DNA from: Comamonadaceae bacterium | GTDB lineage: Bacteria; Pseudomonadota; Gammaproteobacteria; Burkholderiales; Burkholderiaceae_C | Assembly: GCA_011391745.1 (NCBI GenBank) | Contig: JAABPX010000030.1 | Coordinates: forward strand, 1-46,286 | Reading direction: 5' to 3' | DNA length: 46,286 nt | In this document: piece by piece, positions 1 to 9,096 of the stretch | Numbering within the stretch: the stretch's first letter is position 1 | How the letters are laid out: the number at the start of each line of letters is the position of its first letter | Position numbers and translations under genes: made by a program | The notes under the pieces: model-generated | What the model was told of the DNA's origin: nothing | The model's input: only the letters and a program-made list of their open reading frames with translations | Databases searched by the model: none

Positions 1-1
1 C

Positions 2-733
2 GTGCACATGAGCTACGGCCACACCGATGTGTTGCTCAACCGCCCGGCCATCGCGCCCATGGGCCAGGCCCGCACCAACACCGATTTTTTTCGCGAGTTG
101 GCGCAGCGCATGGGTTTGGACGATCCCTGTTTGCGCGACAGCGATGAGGTGCTGTGCCGCACGGCTTTTGGCGATGCCGTGGACTTCTCTGCCCTACTCG
201 ACCAAGGCTTTGCGTCTTTATCGCTGCCGGAGGCACCATTTGCGGATGGCGGTTTTCCGACGCCCAGCGGTCGCTGCGAATTTTTCAGCCAACGCTTGGC
301 CGACCAAGGGCAAGACGGCTTACCCGATCACCTGCCCAATTACGAGCCGGCCAACACCCACCCCGACTACCCGCTGGCCATGATCTCACCACCATCTCGG
401 CATTTTTTGAACTCCACCTTCGTGAACGTCAAAAGCCTGCGCGACATGGAAGGCGCACCTTGGCTGGAAATGCACCCCAGCGACGCACAGGCCCGGGGCT
501 TGCACGATGGCCAAGCCGTGGCGGTGTTCAACGACCGTGGCCGTTACGAATGCCAGCTTAAGGTGAACACGCGCGCGCGAATCGGTGTGGTCAATGGCAT
601 GGGCATTTGGTGGCGCAAGCTGGGCCTCAATGGCACCAACGTCAACGAAGTCACCAGTCAGCGCCTGAGCGACATGGGCCGTGCGCCGGTGTTCTACGAC
701 TGCTGGGTGCAGGTCAGCGCAACGACTCAATGA
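2..733 (+). CDS. Molybdopterin oxidoreductase, C-terminal part (5' end outside window)
   Basis: The reading frame is open from the left edge and ends at TGA 731-733, so only the last 243 or so codons of a larger gene are present. The second half has the pattern of a molydopterin-dinucleotide-binding C-terminal domain: YPLAMISPPSRHFLNSTF, then HPSDAQARGLHDGQAVAVF (the segment that contacts the cofactor) and VVNGMGIWWRKLG. Enzymes of this superfamily transfer electrons or oxygen atoms on small substrates. The catalytic N-terminal half with any iron-sulfur site is missing, so the substrate cannot be assigned. The last 20 bases overlap the convergent acyl-CoA-binding protein gene. The GTG at position 2 is not the true start. 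Confidence 0.85.
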   Translation: MHMSYGHTDVLLNRPAIAPMGQARTNTDFFRELAQRMGLDDPCLRDSDEVLCRTAFGDAVDFSALLDQGFASLSLPEAPFADGGFPTPSGRCEFFSQRLADQGQDGLPDHLPNYEPANTHPDYPLAMISPPSRHFLNSTFVNVKSLRDMEGAPWLEMHPSDAQARGLHDGQAVAVFNDRGRYECQLKVNTRARIGVVNGMGIWWRKLGLNGTNVNEVTSQRLSDMGRAPVFYDCWVQVSATTQ

Positions 734-968
734 GGTCAATGTAGGCCTGCATGGCGACCTCGGTGCTCGCGCCTTTTTGCTGGTTCCAAGCGTCCCACTT
801 GGCACGGCCCACCAAATCGCTGAAGCCCGGCTTGGCCCCTTGCACGTCGCCCTGGGTGGCCTGTTTGTACAAACCATAGATGCGCAGCAAGGTGGCGTTG
901 TCGGGGCGACCCGCCAATTTGCTGGCGTTGGCCACTGCAGCTTCAAACGCGGATTTCAAATCGCTCAT
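714..968 (-). CDS. Acyl-CoA-binding protein (ACBP family)
   Basis: 84 residues, the normal length of a free-standing ACBP. It carries the family signatures YGLYKQATQGD (about residues 30-40) and KWDAWNQQKG (about 57-66), which in characterised ACBPs hold the CoA head group and acyl chain. It is expected to be a cytosolic helical protein that binds medium and long acyl-CoA esters and buffers their pool. The gene faces the molybdopterin oxidoreductase tail-to-tail with a 20-base overlap and lies downstream of coaX on the same strand, 20 bases apart. Two neighbouring genes therefore both serve CoA metabolism. Confidence 0.93.
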   Translation of the reverse strand: MSDLKSAFEAAVANASKLAGRPDNATLLRIYGLYKQATQGDVQGAKPGFSDLVGRAKWDAWNQQKGASTEVAMQAYIDLIESLR

Positions 969-988
969 GACAAACTCCCTGTTTGCAT

Positions 989-1768
989 TTAAGACACGGA
1001 CAAACGGCGGCTGGCGATCACCAACAAACCATCAAAAATCAGGCTATCGACCAAGTGCACAGGCAACGACATGCTTGGTGCCATTTTCCAGCCTGCACCA
1101 CCGGTCATGAAACACACCGGGGTTTGACCTGTGTGACGCGCCAAATTGTCGGCCATGCGCTGCACCGCGCCAGCGATGGCAAAGGTGCCGCCACTGGTGA
1201 GCGCGTCGCTGGTGTTGGTGGGAAAGTCACACACCAACCCAGTGGGCACATGCAAACCCGCGGTGCCCGACTCCAGCGCACGCAGCATGATGCCGTGGCC
1301 TGGCAAAATAATGCCCCCCAAAAACCGCCCCGCGCCATCAATGGCCTCAACGGTCACGGCCGTGCCCACCATCACCACCAAACACGGCGCGTCCAGGCCC
1401 TGGTCTTGCATCCATTGGCGCGCACCGATCATGGCCACCCAACGGTCCGAGCCTAGGCGGGCCGGGTGCTCATACCCATTGATCAAGCCGGCCTCTTGTG
1501 CGCTGGCCACCACCCATTGCGGCACGGCGTCCCAACCGGGCAACTGCTCGATCTGGTCCATCACGCGGCGTTTAACAGGGTCACCGGCCACCACACAGCC
1601 CATCACCCAACGCGGTGCGGGCAACGCTCGCCAATCCCCATCGGCCAAGGTTTCGATGTGCTCCAAAAACTGAGCGCCTTGCGCCAACAGGCGCGCGCCC
1701 AGTTGCGGCGTGTCGTAAAGCGCCCATTTCAAGCGCGTGTTTCCCACATCGAGGGCCAAAAAAGTCAT
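989..1768 (-). CDS. coaX: Type III pantothenate kinase
   Basis: Phosphorylates pantothenate in the first committed step of coenzyme A synthesis, in the cytosol. The ASKHA-fold signatures are visible: DVGNTRLKW near the N-terminus, [12 protein letters not shown] in the middle, and [11 protein letters not shown] followed by [22 protein letters not shown]. The start at 1768 ([10 protein letters not shown]) puts the phosphate-binding motif at residue 7, as is usual. An in-frame codon 21 bases upstream would add an unlikely leader. The length of 259 residues is normal. Type III enzymes are known to be insensitive to CoA feedback. In many betaproteobacteria coaX follows birA; here it follows a rhodanese and precedes the acyl-CoA-binding protein. 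Confidence 0.95.
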   Translation of the reverse strand: MTFLALDVGNTRLKWALYDTPQLGARLLAQGAQFLEHIETLADGDWRALPAPRWVMGCVVAGDPVKRRVMDQIEQLPGWDAVPQWVVASAQEAGLINGYEHPARLGSDRWVAMIGARQWMQDQGLDAPCLVVMVGTAVTVEAIDGAGRFLGGIILPGHGIMLRALESGTAGLHVPTGLVCDFPTNTSDALTSGGTFAIAGAVQRMADNLARHTGQTPVCFMTGGAGWKMAPSMSLPVHLVDSLIFDGLLVIASRRLSVS

Positions 1769-1819
1769 GTGCACATTATCACCACCCACACCACAGGGTT
1801 GACCCGTATACCCAGACGG

Positions 1820-2266
1820 TCAGTTCTGACGCCACGGCAAGCCGCGAAACCGCCAGCCACCCAAACGCCCTCGCTGCGCGTGGGTGTTGGCATCGCCTTC
1901 AAAACCTTCCAAGATGTTGTAGGCCTCCAAACCCAGCTCGGTGGCGCGTTTGGCCGCGGCGATGGAACGCACGCCGCTGCGGCACAGCAACACCACGGCC
2001 CGATCACCCACGGCCTGGCGAAGTTGCGTATCAAACAAGGGGTTCATGGCCATGCCGGGCCATTGCTTCCAAGCCACCGGCACCGCACCGGGCACATAAC
2101 CCACCCATTCACGCTCGGCGTCGGTGCGCACATCGACCAGCACCGCTCGGCCACTGCTCACCCATTGCCAAGCCAATTCGGGCGACAGATCGCCCGCGTA
2201 GTCGGCTTGTGGGCGCACGGCATCGGCAGGGCTCGCATCGGCGGCGGTGTGGGTGGTGTTGGGCAT
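1820..2266 (-). CDS. Rhodanese-like sulfurtransferase
   Basis: 148 residues forming a single rhodanese domain. LAWQWVSSGRAVLVDVRTDAE is the typical beginning, and VVLLCRSGVRSIAAAK holds the active-site loop CRSGVRS, whose cysteine would carry a persulfide. The C-terminus GGWRFRGLPWRQN matches the common G-W-x-x-x-G-L-P-W ending of this subgroup. The start at 2266 (MPNTTHTAAD) is chosen because earlier codons run into the upstream gene. It lies 19 bases after a CsoR/FrmR-family regulator on the same strand, and such pairs are often involved in sulfide or persulfide handling. The physiological sulfur acceptor is unknown. Confidence 0.9.
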   Translation of the reverse strand: MPNTTHTAADASPADAVRPQADYAGDLSPELAWQWVSSGRAVLVDVRTDAEREWVGYVPGAVPVAWKQWPGMAMNPLFDTQLRQAVGDRAVVLLCRSGVRSIAAAKRATELGLEAYNILEGFEGDANTHAQRGRLGGWRFRGLPWRQN

Positions 2267-2285
2267 GGCGGTGCCAGTTTGGGGT

Positions 2286-2531
2286 TTAAGAGAATCGGGC
2301 CAGCATATCGGCCACGTCGTCGGGCGGCAAGTCGCCTTGGGCAATCACACAGCCGACCATGCTGAAAAAGGTTTTGTCCAAAGCCTTGCGAGCCGCCGCC
2401 ATTTGTTGCGCGACTTGCTCGCAATCGCTGTCGCTCTCCAGCAAGCGCTGGATGCCGCGCAGCTGGCCTTCGACGCGTTTGAGTCGCATCATCAAAGCGC
2501 GTTTGCGCTCGGGGTCGTGCACGGTGGTCAT
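2286..2531 (-). CDS. CsoR/FrmR-family (DUF156) transcriptional repressor with an unusual cysteine pair
   Basis: An all-helical 81-residue sensor repressor. The family core RLKRVEGQLRGIQRLLESDSDC lies at residues 16-37 and is followed by QQMAAARKALDKTF. In CsoR and FrmR the first ligand is the cysteine equivalent to C37, the next is a histidine about 25 residues later, and CsoR adds another cysteine. Here the second helix reads FFSMVGCVIAQ: the histidine position is occupied by V62 and a cysteine (C61) stands just before it. Canonical copper or nickel binding is therefore unlikely. Two cysteines plus an adjacent rhodanese suggest a persulfide- or thiol-reactive sensor, by analogy with CstR. 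That is inference. It diverges from icmF. Confidence 0.88.
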   Translation of the reverse strand: MTTVHDPERKRALMMRLKRVEGQLRGIQRLLESDSDCEQVAQQMAAARKALDKTFFSMVGCVIAQGDLPPDDVADMLARFS

Positions 2532-2573
2532 GGTGTCTCCAGCATCAACGGGCGTTCGCTCCAGCGGCAACAC

Positions 2574-2589
2574 ATACCCTCCCAAGTAT
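2574..2589. promoter_or_regulatory. Possible operator of the CsoR-family repressor
   Basis: The 16 bases ATACCCTCCCAAGTAT have ATAC/GTAT ends around a C-rich centre and sit 43 bases upstream of the repressor start. DUF156-family repressors generally bind A-T-A-C/G-T-A-T half-sites flanking a C/G tract. The symmetry here is only four bases on each side, so the match is weak. Confidence 0.3.
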
Positions 2590-2649
2590 TCTAGCCACCC
2601 AGGTCCGCCCGGTGGCGTTTGACGCCAAGCTGCGTTAGTATTCTTAATT

Positions 2650-2667
2650 GACGTTTACGTAAACGTC
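2650..2667. promoter_or_regulatory. Perfect 18-bp palindromic operator upstream of icmF
   Basis: GACGTTTACGTAAACGTC reads identically on both strands and ends 24 bases before the icmF start codon, so a bound protein would cover the promoter or transcription start. The ACGT-centred form recalls sites reported for MerR-type LiuR regulators of branched-chain amino acid and acyl-CoA catabolism, a comparison made from memory. The fit with an acyl-CoA mutase gene is good. The regulator itself is not encoded in this window. Confidence 0.7.
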
Positions 2668-2691
2668 ACCAATCAACCCACCTTCTGCGCC

Positions 2692-5600
2692 ATGACCCAA
2701 CTCAACGCCGAATTCCAAGCCTTGGCCAACTACCGCCCCCAACACAAGGTCCGTTTTGTGACCGCCGCGTCGCTGTTTGATGGCCACGACGCCGCCATCA
2801 ACATCATGCGGCGCATCCTGCAAAGCATGGGCGCAGAGGTCATTCATTTGGGACACAACCGCTCGGTCGATGAGGTTGTCACCGCTGCTTTGCAAGAAGA
2901 TGTGCAAGGCATTGCCATCAGCTCCTACCAAGGCGGGCACAACGAGTACTTCGGCTACATGGTCGATTTGTTGCGCGCACGCGGCGGGGAGCACATCCAA
3001 GTCTTTGGCGGCGGCGGCGGCGTGATCGTGCCGACCGAAATCCGAGCGTTGGCCGAGCGTGGCGTGCGCATCTACAGCCCCGAAGATGGTCAAACCATGG
3101 GCCTGCCCGGCATGATTGGTGAAATGCTCATGCGCTGCGACCGCGACATCAGCCCCTTGGCACCCAGCGAAGTGAGCGCCATCCAAGGCCACAGCGATGC
3201 GCACTGGCGGGCCTTGGCGCAACTCATCACCGCGCTGGAAAACGGTGCTGCCGACTCGCGCGTGGTGCAAGCCGTGCGAGCGCTGGCCACCCACAAAAAA
3301 GTGCCGGTTCTGGGCATCACTGGCACGGGCGGGGCGGGCAAATCGTCGCTCACCGACGAACTCATTCGTCGCTGGCGACTCGACCTGGGCGACACGCTGC
3401 GCATGGCCGTCATCTCCATCGACCCCTCGCGGCGCAAGAGCGGCGGCGCGCTGCTGGGTGACCGCATCCGCATGAACGCCATCGGGCCTTGGCAAAACGG
3501 CCCGCGCGTCTTCATGCGCTCGCTCGCCACACGCGACTTTGGCTCCGAAATCTCAGCGGCCTTGCCCGATGTGTTGGCCGCTTGCAAAGTCGCTGGCTTT
3601 GACCTGATCATCGTGGAGACCTCGGGCATTGGCCAAGGCGATGCCGCCATCGTGCCGCATGTGGACGTGCCCATGTACGTGATGACACCCGAATTTGGTG
3701 CGGCCAGCCAGCTCGAAAAAATCGACATGCTCGACTTTGCCGAATTCGTCGCCATCAACAAATTCGACCGCAAAGGTGCCGCCGACGCCCTGCGCGACGT
3801 GGCCAAACAAATCCAACGCAACCAATCGGCTTGGCAAACACCGCTTGAAGCCATGCCTGTGTTCGGCACCATGGCCGCGCGTTTCAACGACGACGGTGTG
3901 ACCGCGCTCTACCAAGCGCTCAAAGTGCGCTTGGGCCAACTGGGCGTGGTCACCCCCGCAGGCCAGTTGCCGGTGGTCAGCGTGCGTCACAGCACACACC
4001 AAAACCCGGTGGTCCCCGGCGCGCGCGTGCGTTACTTGGCCGACATCAGCGCCACCGTGCGCGGCTACAAACAACGCGCCCAAGCCCAGGCCCGATTGGC
4101 CCGCGAAATTCAACAACTGCGCGCTGCCGCAGCCATGCTGCAAGTGGGCAAGCCCGAACGCGCCCGCGCCGCCGAGGCGGCCATCGAATTGGCACAAGCC
4201 CGCGAACTCACCCAAGACCCTGCCGCACGTCAACTCTTGGCGCAATGGCCCGCCATGCAACAAGCCTACGCAGGGGATGAATATGTCGTGAAGATCCGCG
4301 ACAAAGAAATTCGCACCGCACTGACCACCCGAACCCTCTCGGGCACCACCATTCGCAAAGTGGCACTGCCCAAGTACGAAGACCACGGCGAAATTTTGAA
4401 ATGGCTCATGCTCGACAACGTGCCCGGCAGCTACCCCTACACCGCTGGCACGTTTGCCTTCAAGCGCGAGGGCGAAGACCCGACCCGCATGTTTGCCGGT
4501 GAGGGCGACCCCTTCCGCACCAACCGCCGCTTCAAGCTGGTCAGCGAGGGCCTGCCCGCCAAACGCCTGTCGACCGCATTTGATTCGGTCACGCTCTACG
4601 GTCACGACCCCGACCTTCGCCCCGACATTTACGGCAAGGTGGGCAACAGCGGCGTGAACGTGGCCACACTCGACGACATGAAGGTGCTGTACTCGGGCTT
4701 TGACTTGTGCAACCCCACGACCAGCGTGTCCATGACCATCAACGGCCCCGCGCCCACGCTGTTGGCCATGTTCATGAACACGGCCATCGACCAAAACCTC
4801 GACCAATTCAAAACCGACAATGGCCGTGAGCCCACTGAGACCGAAGCCGCCAAGATCAAAGAATGGGTCTTGGCCAATGTGCGCGGCACGGTGCAGGCCG
4901 ACATCCTCAAGGAAGACCAAGGCCAAAACACCTGCATTTTCAGTACCGAGTTCTCGCTCAAGGTCATGGGGGATGTGGCGCAGTACTTTGTGCACCACGA
5001 CGTGCGCAACTTCTACAGCGTGTCCATCAGCGGCTATCACATTGCCGAAGCCGGGGCCAACCCGATTTCTCAATTGGCCTTCACGCTCTCCAACGGCTTC
5101 ACCTTTGTGGAAGCGTACTTGGCGCGCGGCATGCACATCGACGACTTCGCGCCCAACCTGAGCTTCTTCTTCAGCAACGGCATGGACCCGGAATACACCG
5201 TCATGGGCCGCGTGGCGCGGCGCATCTGGGCGGTGGCCATGAAAGAAAAATACGGTGCCAACGAGCGTTCACAAAAACTGAAATACCACATCCAAACCAG
5301 TGGCCGCAGCCTGCACGCGCAAGAAATCCAGTTCAACGACATCCGCACCACGCTGCAAGCGCTGATCGCCATCTACGACAACTGCAACAGCCTGCACACC
5401 AACGCCTTTGACGAAGCCATCACCACACCCACCGAAGACTCGGTGCGTCGCGCCATGGCGATTCAGCTCATCATCAATCGCGAGTGGGGCCTAGCAAAAA
5501 ACGAAAATCCCAACCAAGGTGCCTTCATCATCGACGAGCTCACCGAACTGGTCGAAGAAGCGGTGCTGGCCGAATTTGAAAACATCGCCGAGCGCGGCGG

Positions 5601-5982
5601 TGTGTTGGGCGCGATGGAAACCGGCTACCAGAGAGGCAAGATCCAGGACGAATCGATGCACTACGAGATGCTCAAACACACCGGCGAGCTGCCCATCATC
5701 GGCGTCAACACCTTCCGCAACCCCAAGGGCGATGCGGTCGTGGAGACACTGGAATTGGCCCGGTCGACCGAAGAAGAAAAGCAATCTCAGCTCAAGCGAC
5801 TGCAAGATTTCCACGCCTTGCACGCCCACGAGTCGCCCGCAGCTCTGCGGCGCTTGCAACAAGCCGTGATCGACAACAGCAACGTGTTTGAGGTGCTGAT
5901 GGACGCGGTGCGCGTGTGCTCGCTGGGCCAAATCACCCACGCGCTGTTTGAGGTGGGCGGGCAGTACCGGCGCAATATGTGA
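2692..5982 (+). CDS. icmF: Fused isobutyryl-CoA mutase IcmF (cobalamin domain + G-protein chaperone + mutase)
   Basis: Interconverts isobutyryl-CoA and n-butyryl-CoA (and often related branched acyl-CoAs) using adenosylcobalamin. The 1096 residues match the length of known IcmF fusions. Residues 1-150 are the B12-binding domain, with [10 protein letters not shown] supplying the probable cobalt-ligating H32, then SSYQGGH and the GGGGGV loop. Residues about 200-420 are a MeaB-like GTPase with P-loop GTGGAGKS at 211-218 and later [11 protein letters not shown]. From about residue 550 comes the TIM-barrel mutase, with [18 protein letters not shown] near residue 780. The GTPase part loads and protects the cofactor. 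No strong Shine-Dalgarno is seen. A palindromic operator precedes the gene, and an overlapping small gene follows. Confidence 0.97.
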   Translation: MTQLNAEFQALANYRPQHKVRFVTAASLFDGHDAAINIMRRILQSMGAEVIHLGHNRSVDEVVTAALQEDVQGIAISSYQGGHNEYFGYMVDLLRARGGEHIQVFGGGGGVIVPTEIRALAERGVRIYSPEDGQTMGLPGMIGEMLMRCDRDISPLAPSEVSAIQGHSDAHWRALAQLITALENGAADSRVVQAVRALATHKKVPVLGITGTGGAGKSSLTDELIRRWRLDLGDTLRMAVISIDPSRRKSGGALLGDRIRMNAIGPWQNGPRVFMRSLATRDFGSEISAALPDVLAACKVAGFDLIIVETSGIGQGDAAIVPHVDVPMYVMTPEFGAASQLEKIDMLDFAEFVAINKFDRKGAADALRDVAKQIQRNQSAWQTPLEAMPVFGTMAARFNDDGVTALYQALKVRLGQLGVVTPAGQLPVVSVRHSTHQNPVVPGARVRYLADISATVRGYKQRAQAQARLAREIQQLRAAAAMLQVGKPERARAAEAAIELAQARELTQDPAARQLLAQWPAMQQAYAGDEYVVKIRDKEIRTALTTRTLSGTTIRKVALPKYEDHGEILKWLMLDNVPGSYPYTAGTFAFKREGEDPTRMFAGEGDPFRTNRRFKLVSEGLPAKRLSTAFDSVTLYGHDPDLRPDIYGKVGNSGVNVATLDDMKVLYSGFDLCNPTTSVSMTINGPAPTLLAMFMNTAIDQNLDQFKTDNGREPTETEAAKIKEWVLANVRGTVQADILKEDQGQNTCIFSTEFSLKVMGDVAQYFVHHDVRNFYSVSISGYHIAEAGANPISQLAFTLSNGFTFVEAYLARGMHIDDFAPNLSFFFSNGMDPEYTVMGRVARRIWAVAMKEKYGANERSQKLKYHIQTSGRSLHAQEIQFNDIRTTLQALIAIYDNCNSLHTNAFDEAITTPTEDSVRRAMAIQLIINREWGLAKNENPNQGAFIIDELTELVEEAVLAEFENIAERGGVLGAMETGYQRGKIQDESMHYEMLKHTGELPIIGVNTFRNPKGDAVVETLELARSTEEEKQSQLKRLQDFHALHAHESPAALRRLQQAVIDNSNVFEVLMDAVRVCSLGQITHALFEVGGQYRRNM

Positions 5983-6326
5983 TGGGCAGCGACGAGCACC
6001 AAATCCACTTGCCCGAGCGTTTTGTGGCGCTATACGTGCCCCCGGGCAAGATCAAACCCACCTTGGGCCGCGACGACTTGCTGCAGCGCTACGAGCTGTG
6101 CGAAGACATGGCGCAGCTGTTGACTGATCGCGCTGCCGACCTGCAGTTCCAGCTCGGCATCACCGAAGCCATGGCCTTGGACCAATGCGAGCAAGGCCTG
6201 TTGGCCGAGCCCGCCGTGGTCTCACCGGCCGAGGCGCGTTGGGTGGTGTGCCGCTTGGCCGAGTTGCTGCAGTGGCCCATGGCGCAGCTGCTCAAGCGGC
6301 CCGTCTCGGACAGCGAAACCGGCTAA
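5979..6326 (+). CDS. Conserved-looking hypothetical protein coupled to icmF
   Basis: 115 residues if the GTG at 5979 is used, or 114 from the ATG at 5982. Both overlap the icmF stop codon (TGATG arrangement), which implies translational coupling. I do not recognise a family. The protein is acidic and probably helical: [22 protein letters not shown] and [18 protein letters not shown] look amphipathic, and no signal peptide or membrane segment is visible. Its position suggests a job with IcmF, such as assembly or cofactor handling, but the sequence gives no direct evidence for that. It ends four bases before the convergent otnI gene, with no room for a terminator. Confidence 0.75.
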   Translation: MMGSDEHQIHLPERFVALYVPPGKIKPTLGRDDLLQRYELCEDMAQLLTDRAADLQFQLGITEAMALDQCEQGLLAEPAVVSPAEARWVVCRLAELLQWPMAQLLKRPVSDSETG

Positions 6327-6330
6327 AGCC

Positions 6331-7155
6331 TCAGCGCAGCCAGCCCAGCCCGCGAGAGGTGCCACCCGCCGACGTGTCGGCGGGGTTGTATTCACAACCG
6401 AGCCAACCCGACCAGCCGCATTCAGCAGACACCCGATCAATGGTGTCGAAGATGTGCGCCCAATTCACTTCGCCCGAGCCTGGTTCGTGGCGCGAGGGCA
6501 CGTCGGCGATTTGAAAATGCCCCACCCGCCCCGTGGGCAAGTAATGCGCGATCTTGGTGCTGAGGTCGCCCTCGACGATTTGGCAATGGAACAAATCCAT
6601 CTGCACCTTCAGGTTGGACGCCCCCACCGCTTCAACGATGCGGTGGGCGTGGTCTTGGCGGTTGAGGTGAAAGCCCGGCACGCTGCGCAGGTTGATCGGC
6701 TCGATCAACACATCGCGGCCGTCTTGCGCCGCTTGTTCGGCGGCCCAACGCAGGTTGCCGATGAGCGCAGCGTCGGCGGCTTCGACGCTGATCGCGTCGG
6801 CGCGCAAGCCCACCATGGTGTGGATGCGCGGGCAATCCAAGGCGTTGGCGTACACCAAGGCTTGTTCAAAACCGCAGCGGAACTCGGTCTCTCGGCCGGG
6901 CACGCCAGCGGTGCCGCGGCTGCCTTGGTCCCAAGCGAGGGCAAACGAAGCGGCGTCTGTGCCACCGGGCGGTGTGTTGAACAACACCTGCTGCAAGCCA
7001 TGGTCGTGCAGCCGCGCCTCCAAGTCGGCTGATGGGTACGCATAAGGAAACAGGTATTCCACCGCTTTGAATCCGTCTTTGGCCGCCGCTTCGAAGCGGT
7101 CCAGAAACGGCACATCGGGGTACATCATCGTGAGGTTGGCGGCAAAGCGGGGCAT
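6331..7155 (-). CDS. otnI: 2-oxo-tetronate isomerase (hydroxypyruvate isomerase family)
   Basis: A 274-residue TIM-barrel sugar-phosphate isomerase/epimerase-type protein. It starts MPRFAANLTMMYPDVPFLDRF, typical of the Hyi/OtnI family. The metal and substrate residues expected on the barrel are seen in LIEPINLRSVPGF, MDLFHCQIVEGD, GHFQIADVPSRHEPG and LGCEYNPADTSAGG. In the described L-threonate pathway OtnI converts 2-oxo-tetronate to 3-oxo-tetronate. It is the last gene of the ltnD-otnK-otnC-otnI operon, 16 bases after otnC. Glyoxylate-linked hydroxypyruvate isomerase is the alternative name, but the neighbours favour OtnI. Confidence 0.92.
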   Translation of the reverse strand: MPRFAANLTMMYPDVPFLDRFEAAAKDGFKAVEYLFPYAYPSADLEARLHDHGLQQVLFNTPPGGTDAASFALAWDQGSRGTAGVPGRETEFRCGFEQALVYANALDCPRIHTMVGLRADAISVEAADAALIGNLRWAAEQAAQDGRDVLIEPINLRSVPGFHLNRQDHAHRIVEAVGASNLKVQMDLFHCQIVEGDLSTKIAHYLPTGRVGHFQIADVPSRHEPGSGEVNWAHIFDTIDRVSAECGWSGWLGCEYNPADTSAGGTSRGLGWLR

Positions 7156-7171
7156 GGTGGGCTTTCGAGGT

Positions 7172-7837
7172 TCACCAACGGGCGCCAAAGGCTTGGCGCA
7201 ATTCGTCCAGCGCACTGGAGTGCAGGGGTGGCGTGTCGGGTTGGAGCTGCATGAGCCGTGCGGTTTCTTCCAGCTCTTCGAGCGTGGCCATGGCGGCCGC
7301 GGGCGTGTCGTGCCAGACATTGGGCCCCAAGCGCGAGAGCATCACGGCGCGGATCGGCGCACCTTGCGCAGCGTATTGCCGGATCAGCGCTGCCACGGCT
7401 TGTGCGGCCTCGGGGCTGCCGGGGCGATGGTAAGGCACCAGCGGCACATGGCCGACCTTCATCACAAAGTAGGGCGTGATGGGCAGCAGAAGCTCTGAGG
7501 CGTTCGCGTTCAGGCTCAGCGCCACGCAGTGCGTGCTGTGCGTGTGGATCACGCAGCGGGTGTTGGCGTCGTGCTCGCAAGCCGCAGCGTAAATCTGGCG
7601 GTGCAAAGCGATGGTTTTGCTGCCCTTGTCACCGCTGACGTGCTGGCCTTGCACATCGAGTTTGGCTAGGCTGGACGGGTCGAGAAAACCCAGACACGCG
7701 TCGGTGGGGGTGATGAGGAATCCATCGTCCAGACGCACGCTGATGTTGCCCGCCGTGGCGTGTACGTAGCCACGCTCGAACAAACTACGGCCCACACGGC
7801 AAATCTCTTCACGGACTTGGGTTTCGGTGATGCTCAT
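7172..7837 (-). CDS. otnC: 3-oxo-tetronate 4-phosphate decarboxylase (class II aldolase family)
   Basis: 221 residues of the class II aldolase/adducin fold. HATAGNISVRL (about 26-36) and VIHTHSTHCVALS (about 95-107) supply the phosphate loop and the HxH metal ligands, and ITPTDACLGFLDPSSLAKLD is another family signature. In the known pathway OtnC decarboxylates 3-oxo-tetronate 4-phosphate to dihydroxyacetone phosphate, which enters glycolysis. It overlaps otnK by four bases (ATGA), so the two are probably translated together. An L-fuculose-phosphate-aldolase-like role is less likely given the DUF1537 kinase beside it. Confidence 0.93.
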   Translation of the reverse strand: MSITETQVREEICRVGRSLFERGYVHATAGNISVRLDDGFLITPTDACLGFLDPSSLAKLDVQGQHVSGDKGSKTIALHRQIYAAACEHDANTRCVIHTHSTHCVALSLNANASELLLPITPYFVMKVGHVPLVPYHRPGSPEAAQAVAALIRQYAAQGAPIRAVMLSRLGPNVWHDTPAAAMATLEELEETARLMQLQPDTPPLHSSALDELRQAFGARW

Positions 7838-9096
7838 GCCAAGACTGGAAAAGCTTTGATGAAAAAATCTTCGGTGCCAAAGTTACCCGATTTGAGGGTG
7901 ATGTGTACACCTTTACCGTCGCCATTTGGCGCATAGCACCACGGCACACCGGGGTCAATCTGCGGTCCGATTTGCAGTTGCGCGATGCCCAGCGCTTGCA
8001 CGCAAGCGCCTGAAGTTTCGCCACCCGCCACCACCATCTGCCTCACGCCAAAACCGACCAAGCCACGCGCCACCGCGGCCAGCGCGTGTTCGACCAAAGC
8101 GCCCGCCTCGGCCACGCCCAGCTGCGCCTGCACGGCTTTGACGGCCTCAAGCTCAGCGGTGGTGTGCACCAACACCGGTCCGTCTTTTAATAAGGGCTCA
8201 GCCCAAGCCAGCACCTGCTGCACCACGGCATCGCTTTGGCCGTGCGTCAGCGCTGCTGGGTTGAGTGCCATCGCAGGTCGCCCACTGGCTTTGAAGTACG
8301 CGACTTGTGCGTTGGTGGTCACCGAGCAGCTGCCCGACACCACGGCCTTCAAACCACTGGCCGCAGGCAACTGACTGGCCTGCTGCGAAGGGCTCAGGCC
8401 GAAGTTGACGGGCAGGCCAATGGCCAACCCCGAACCAGCGGTGATCAGTGGCATGTCCTTCAAGGCAGGACACAGCCGCAACAGGTCATCGTTGCTGATC
8501 GCGTCCACCACAGCCACGCCCACACCGTCGGCGCGCAGTCCGGCGATGCGTTCGCGGATGGCCGCCGCGCCTTGGGCCACGGTTTTGTAATCGATCAAAC
8601 CGACCTTGCGCTTCGTTTGCACCTGCATCACGCGCACCAAATTCGCATCTGTCATCGGTGTGAGTGGGTGGTTTTGCATGCCCGACTCGTGGAGCAGCAC
8701 ATTGCCCACGAACAGATAGCCTTTGAACACCGTACGGCCGTTGTCCGGGAACGCCGGATTTGCAATAGTGAAGTCGGTCTTCAGCGCTTCCATCAGCGCC
8801 TCAGTCACCGGGCCGATATTGCCTTCGGGTGTGCTGTCAAAGGTGGAGCAGTATTTGAAATAAATCTGCTGCGCCCCTTGCGCCTGCAACCACTTCAAAG
8901 CGTCGAGCGATTGGCTAACAGCCTCGGCGGCGGGAATGGTGCGCGACTTGAGTGCGACCACCACCGCATCCACGTCAGCCTCCAAAGGCGCATCCGGCAC
9001 GCCGATGGTTTGCACCACCCGCATGCCCGAGCGCACCAGGTTGTTGGCCAGGTCCGTGGCGCCGGTGAAGTCGTCGGCAATGCAGCCCAGCTTCAT
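7834..9096 (-). CDS. otnK: 3-oxo-tetronate kinase (DUF1537 / four-carbon acid sugar kinase)
   Basis: 420 residues, normal for the family. The N-terminal acid-sugar-binding domain begins MKLGCIADDFTGATDLANNL, a hallmark sequence. The C-terminal nucleotide-binding domain contains VVAGGETSGACVQALG and GKGVHITLKSGNFG. OtnK phosphorylates 3-oxo-tetronate at O4 using ATP, just before the decarboxylation done by OtnC. It overlaps ltnD upstream and otnC downstream by four bases each. The exact epimer used (L-threonate, D-threonate or D-erythronate) depends on the dehydrogenase and cannot be read from the kinase alone. Confidence 0.94.
   Translation of the reverse strand: MKLGCIADDFTGATDLANNLVRSGMRVVQTIGVPDAPLEADVDAVVVALKSRTIPAAEAVSQSLDALKWLQAQGAQQIYFKYCSTFDSTPEGNIGPVTEALMEALKTDFTIANPAFPDNGRTVFKGYLFVGNVLLHESGMQNHPLTPMTDANLVRVMQVQTKRKVGLIDYKTVAQGAAAIRERIAGLRADGVGVAVVDAISNDDLLRLCPALKDMPLITAGSGLAIGLPVNFGLSPSQQASQLPAASGLKAVVSGSCSVTTNAQVAYFKASGRPAMALNPAALTHGQSDAVVQQVLAWAEPLLKDGPVLVHTTAELEAVKAVQAQLGVAEAGALVEHALAAVARGLVGFGVRQMVVAGGETSGACVQALGIAQLQIGPQIDPGVPWCYAPNGDGKGVHITLKSGNFGTEDFFIKAFPVLA

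Noticed and set aside
3553..5136. 527-codon minus-strand frame opposite icmF
   Set aside because: Antisense to the intact mutase; no ribosome-binding site and shadow-like composition.
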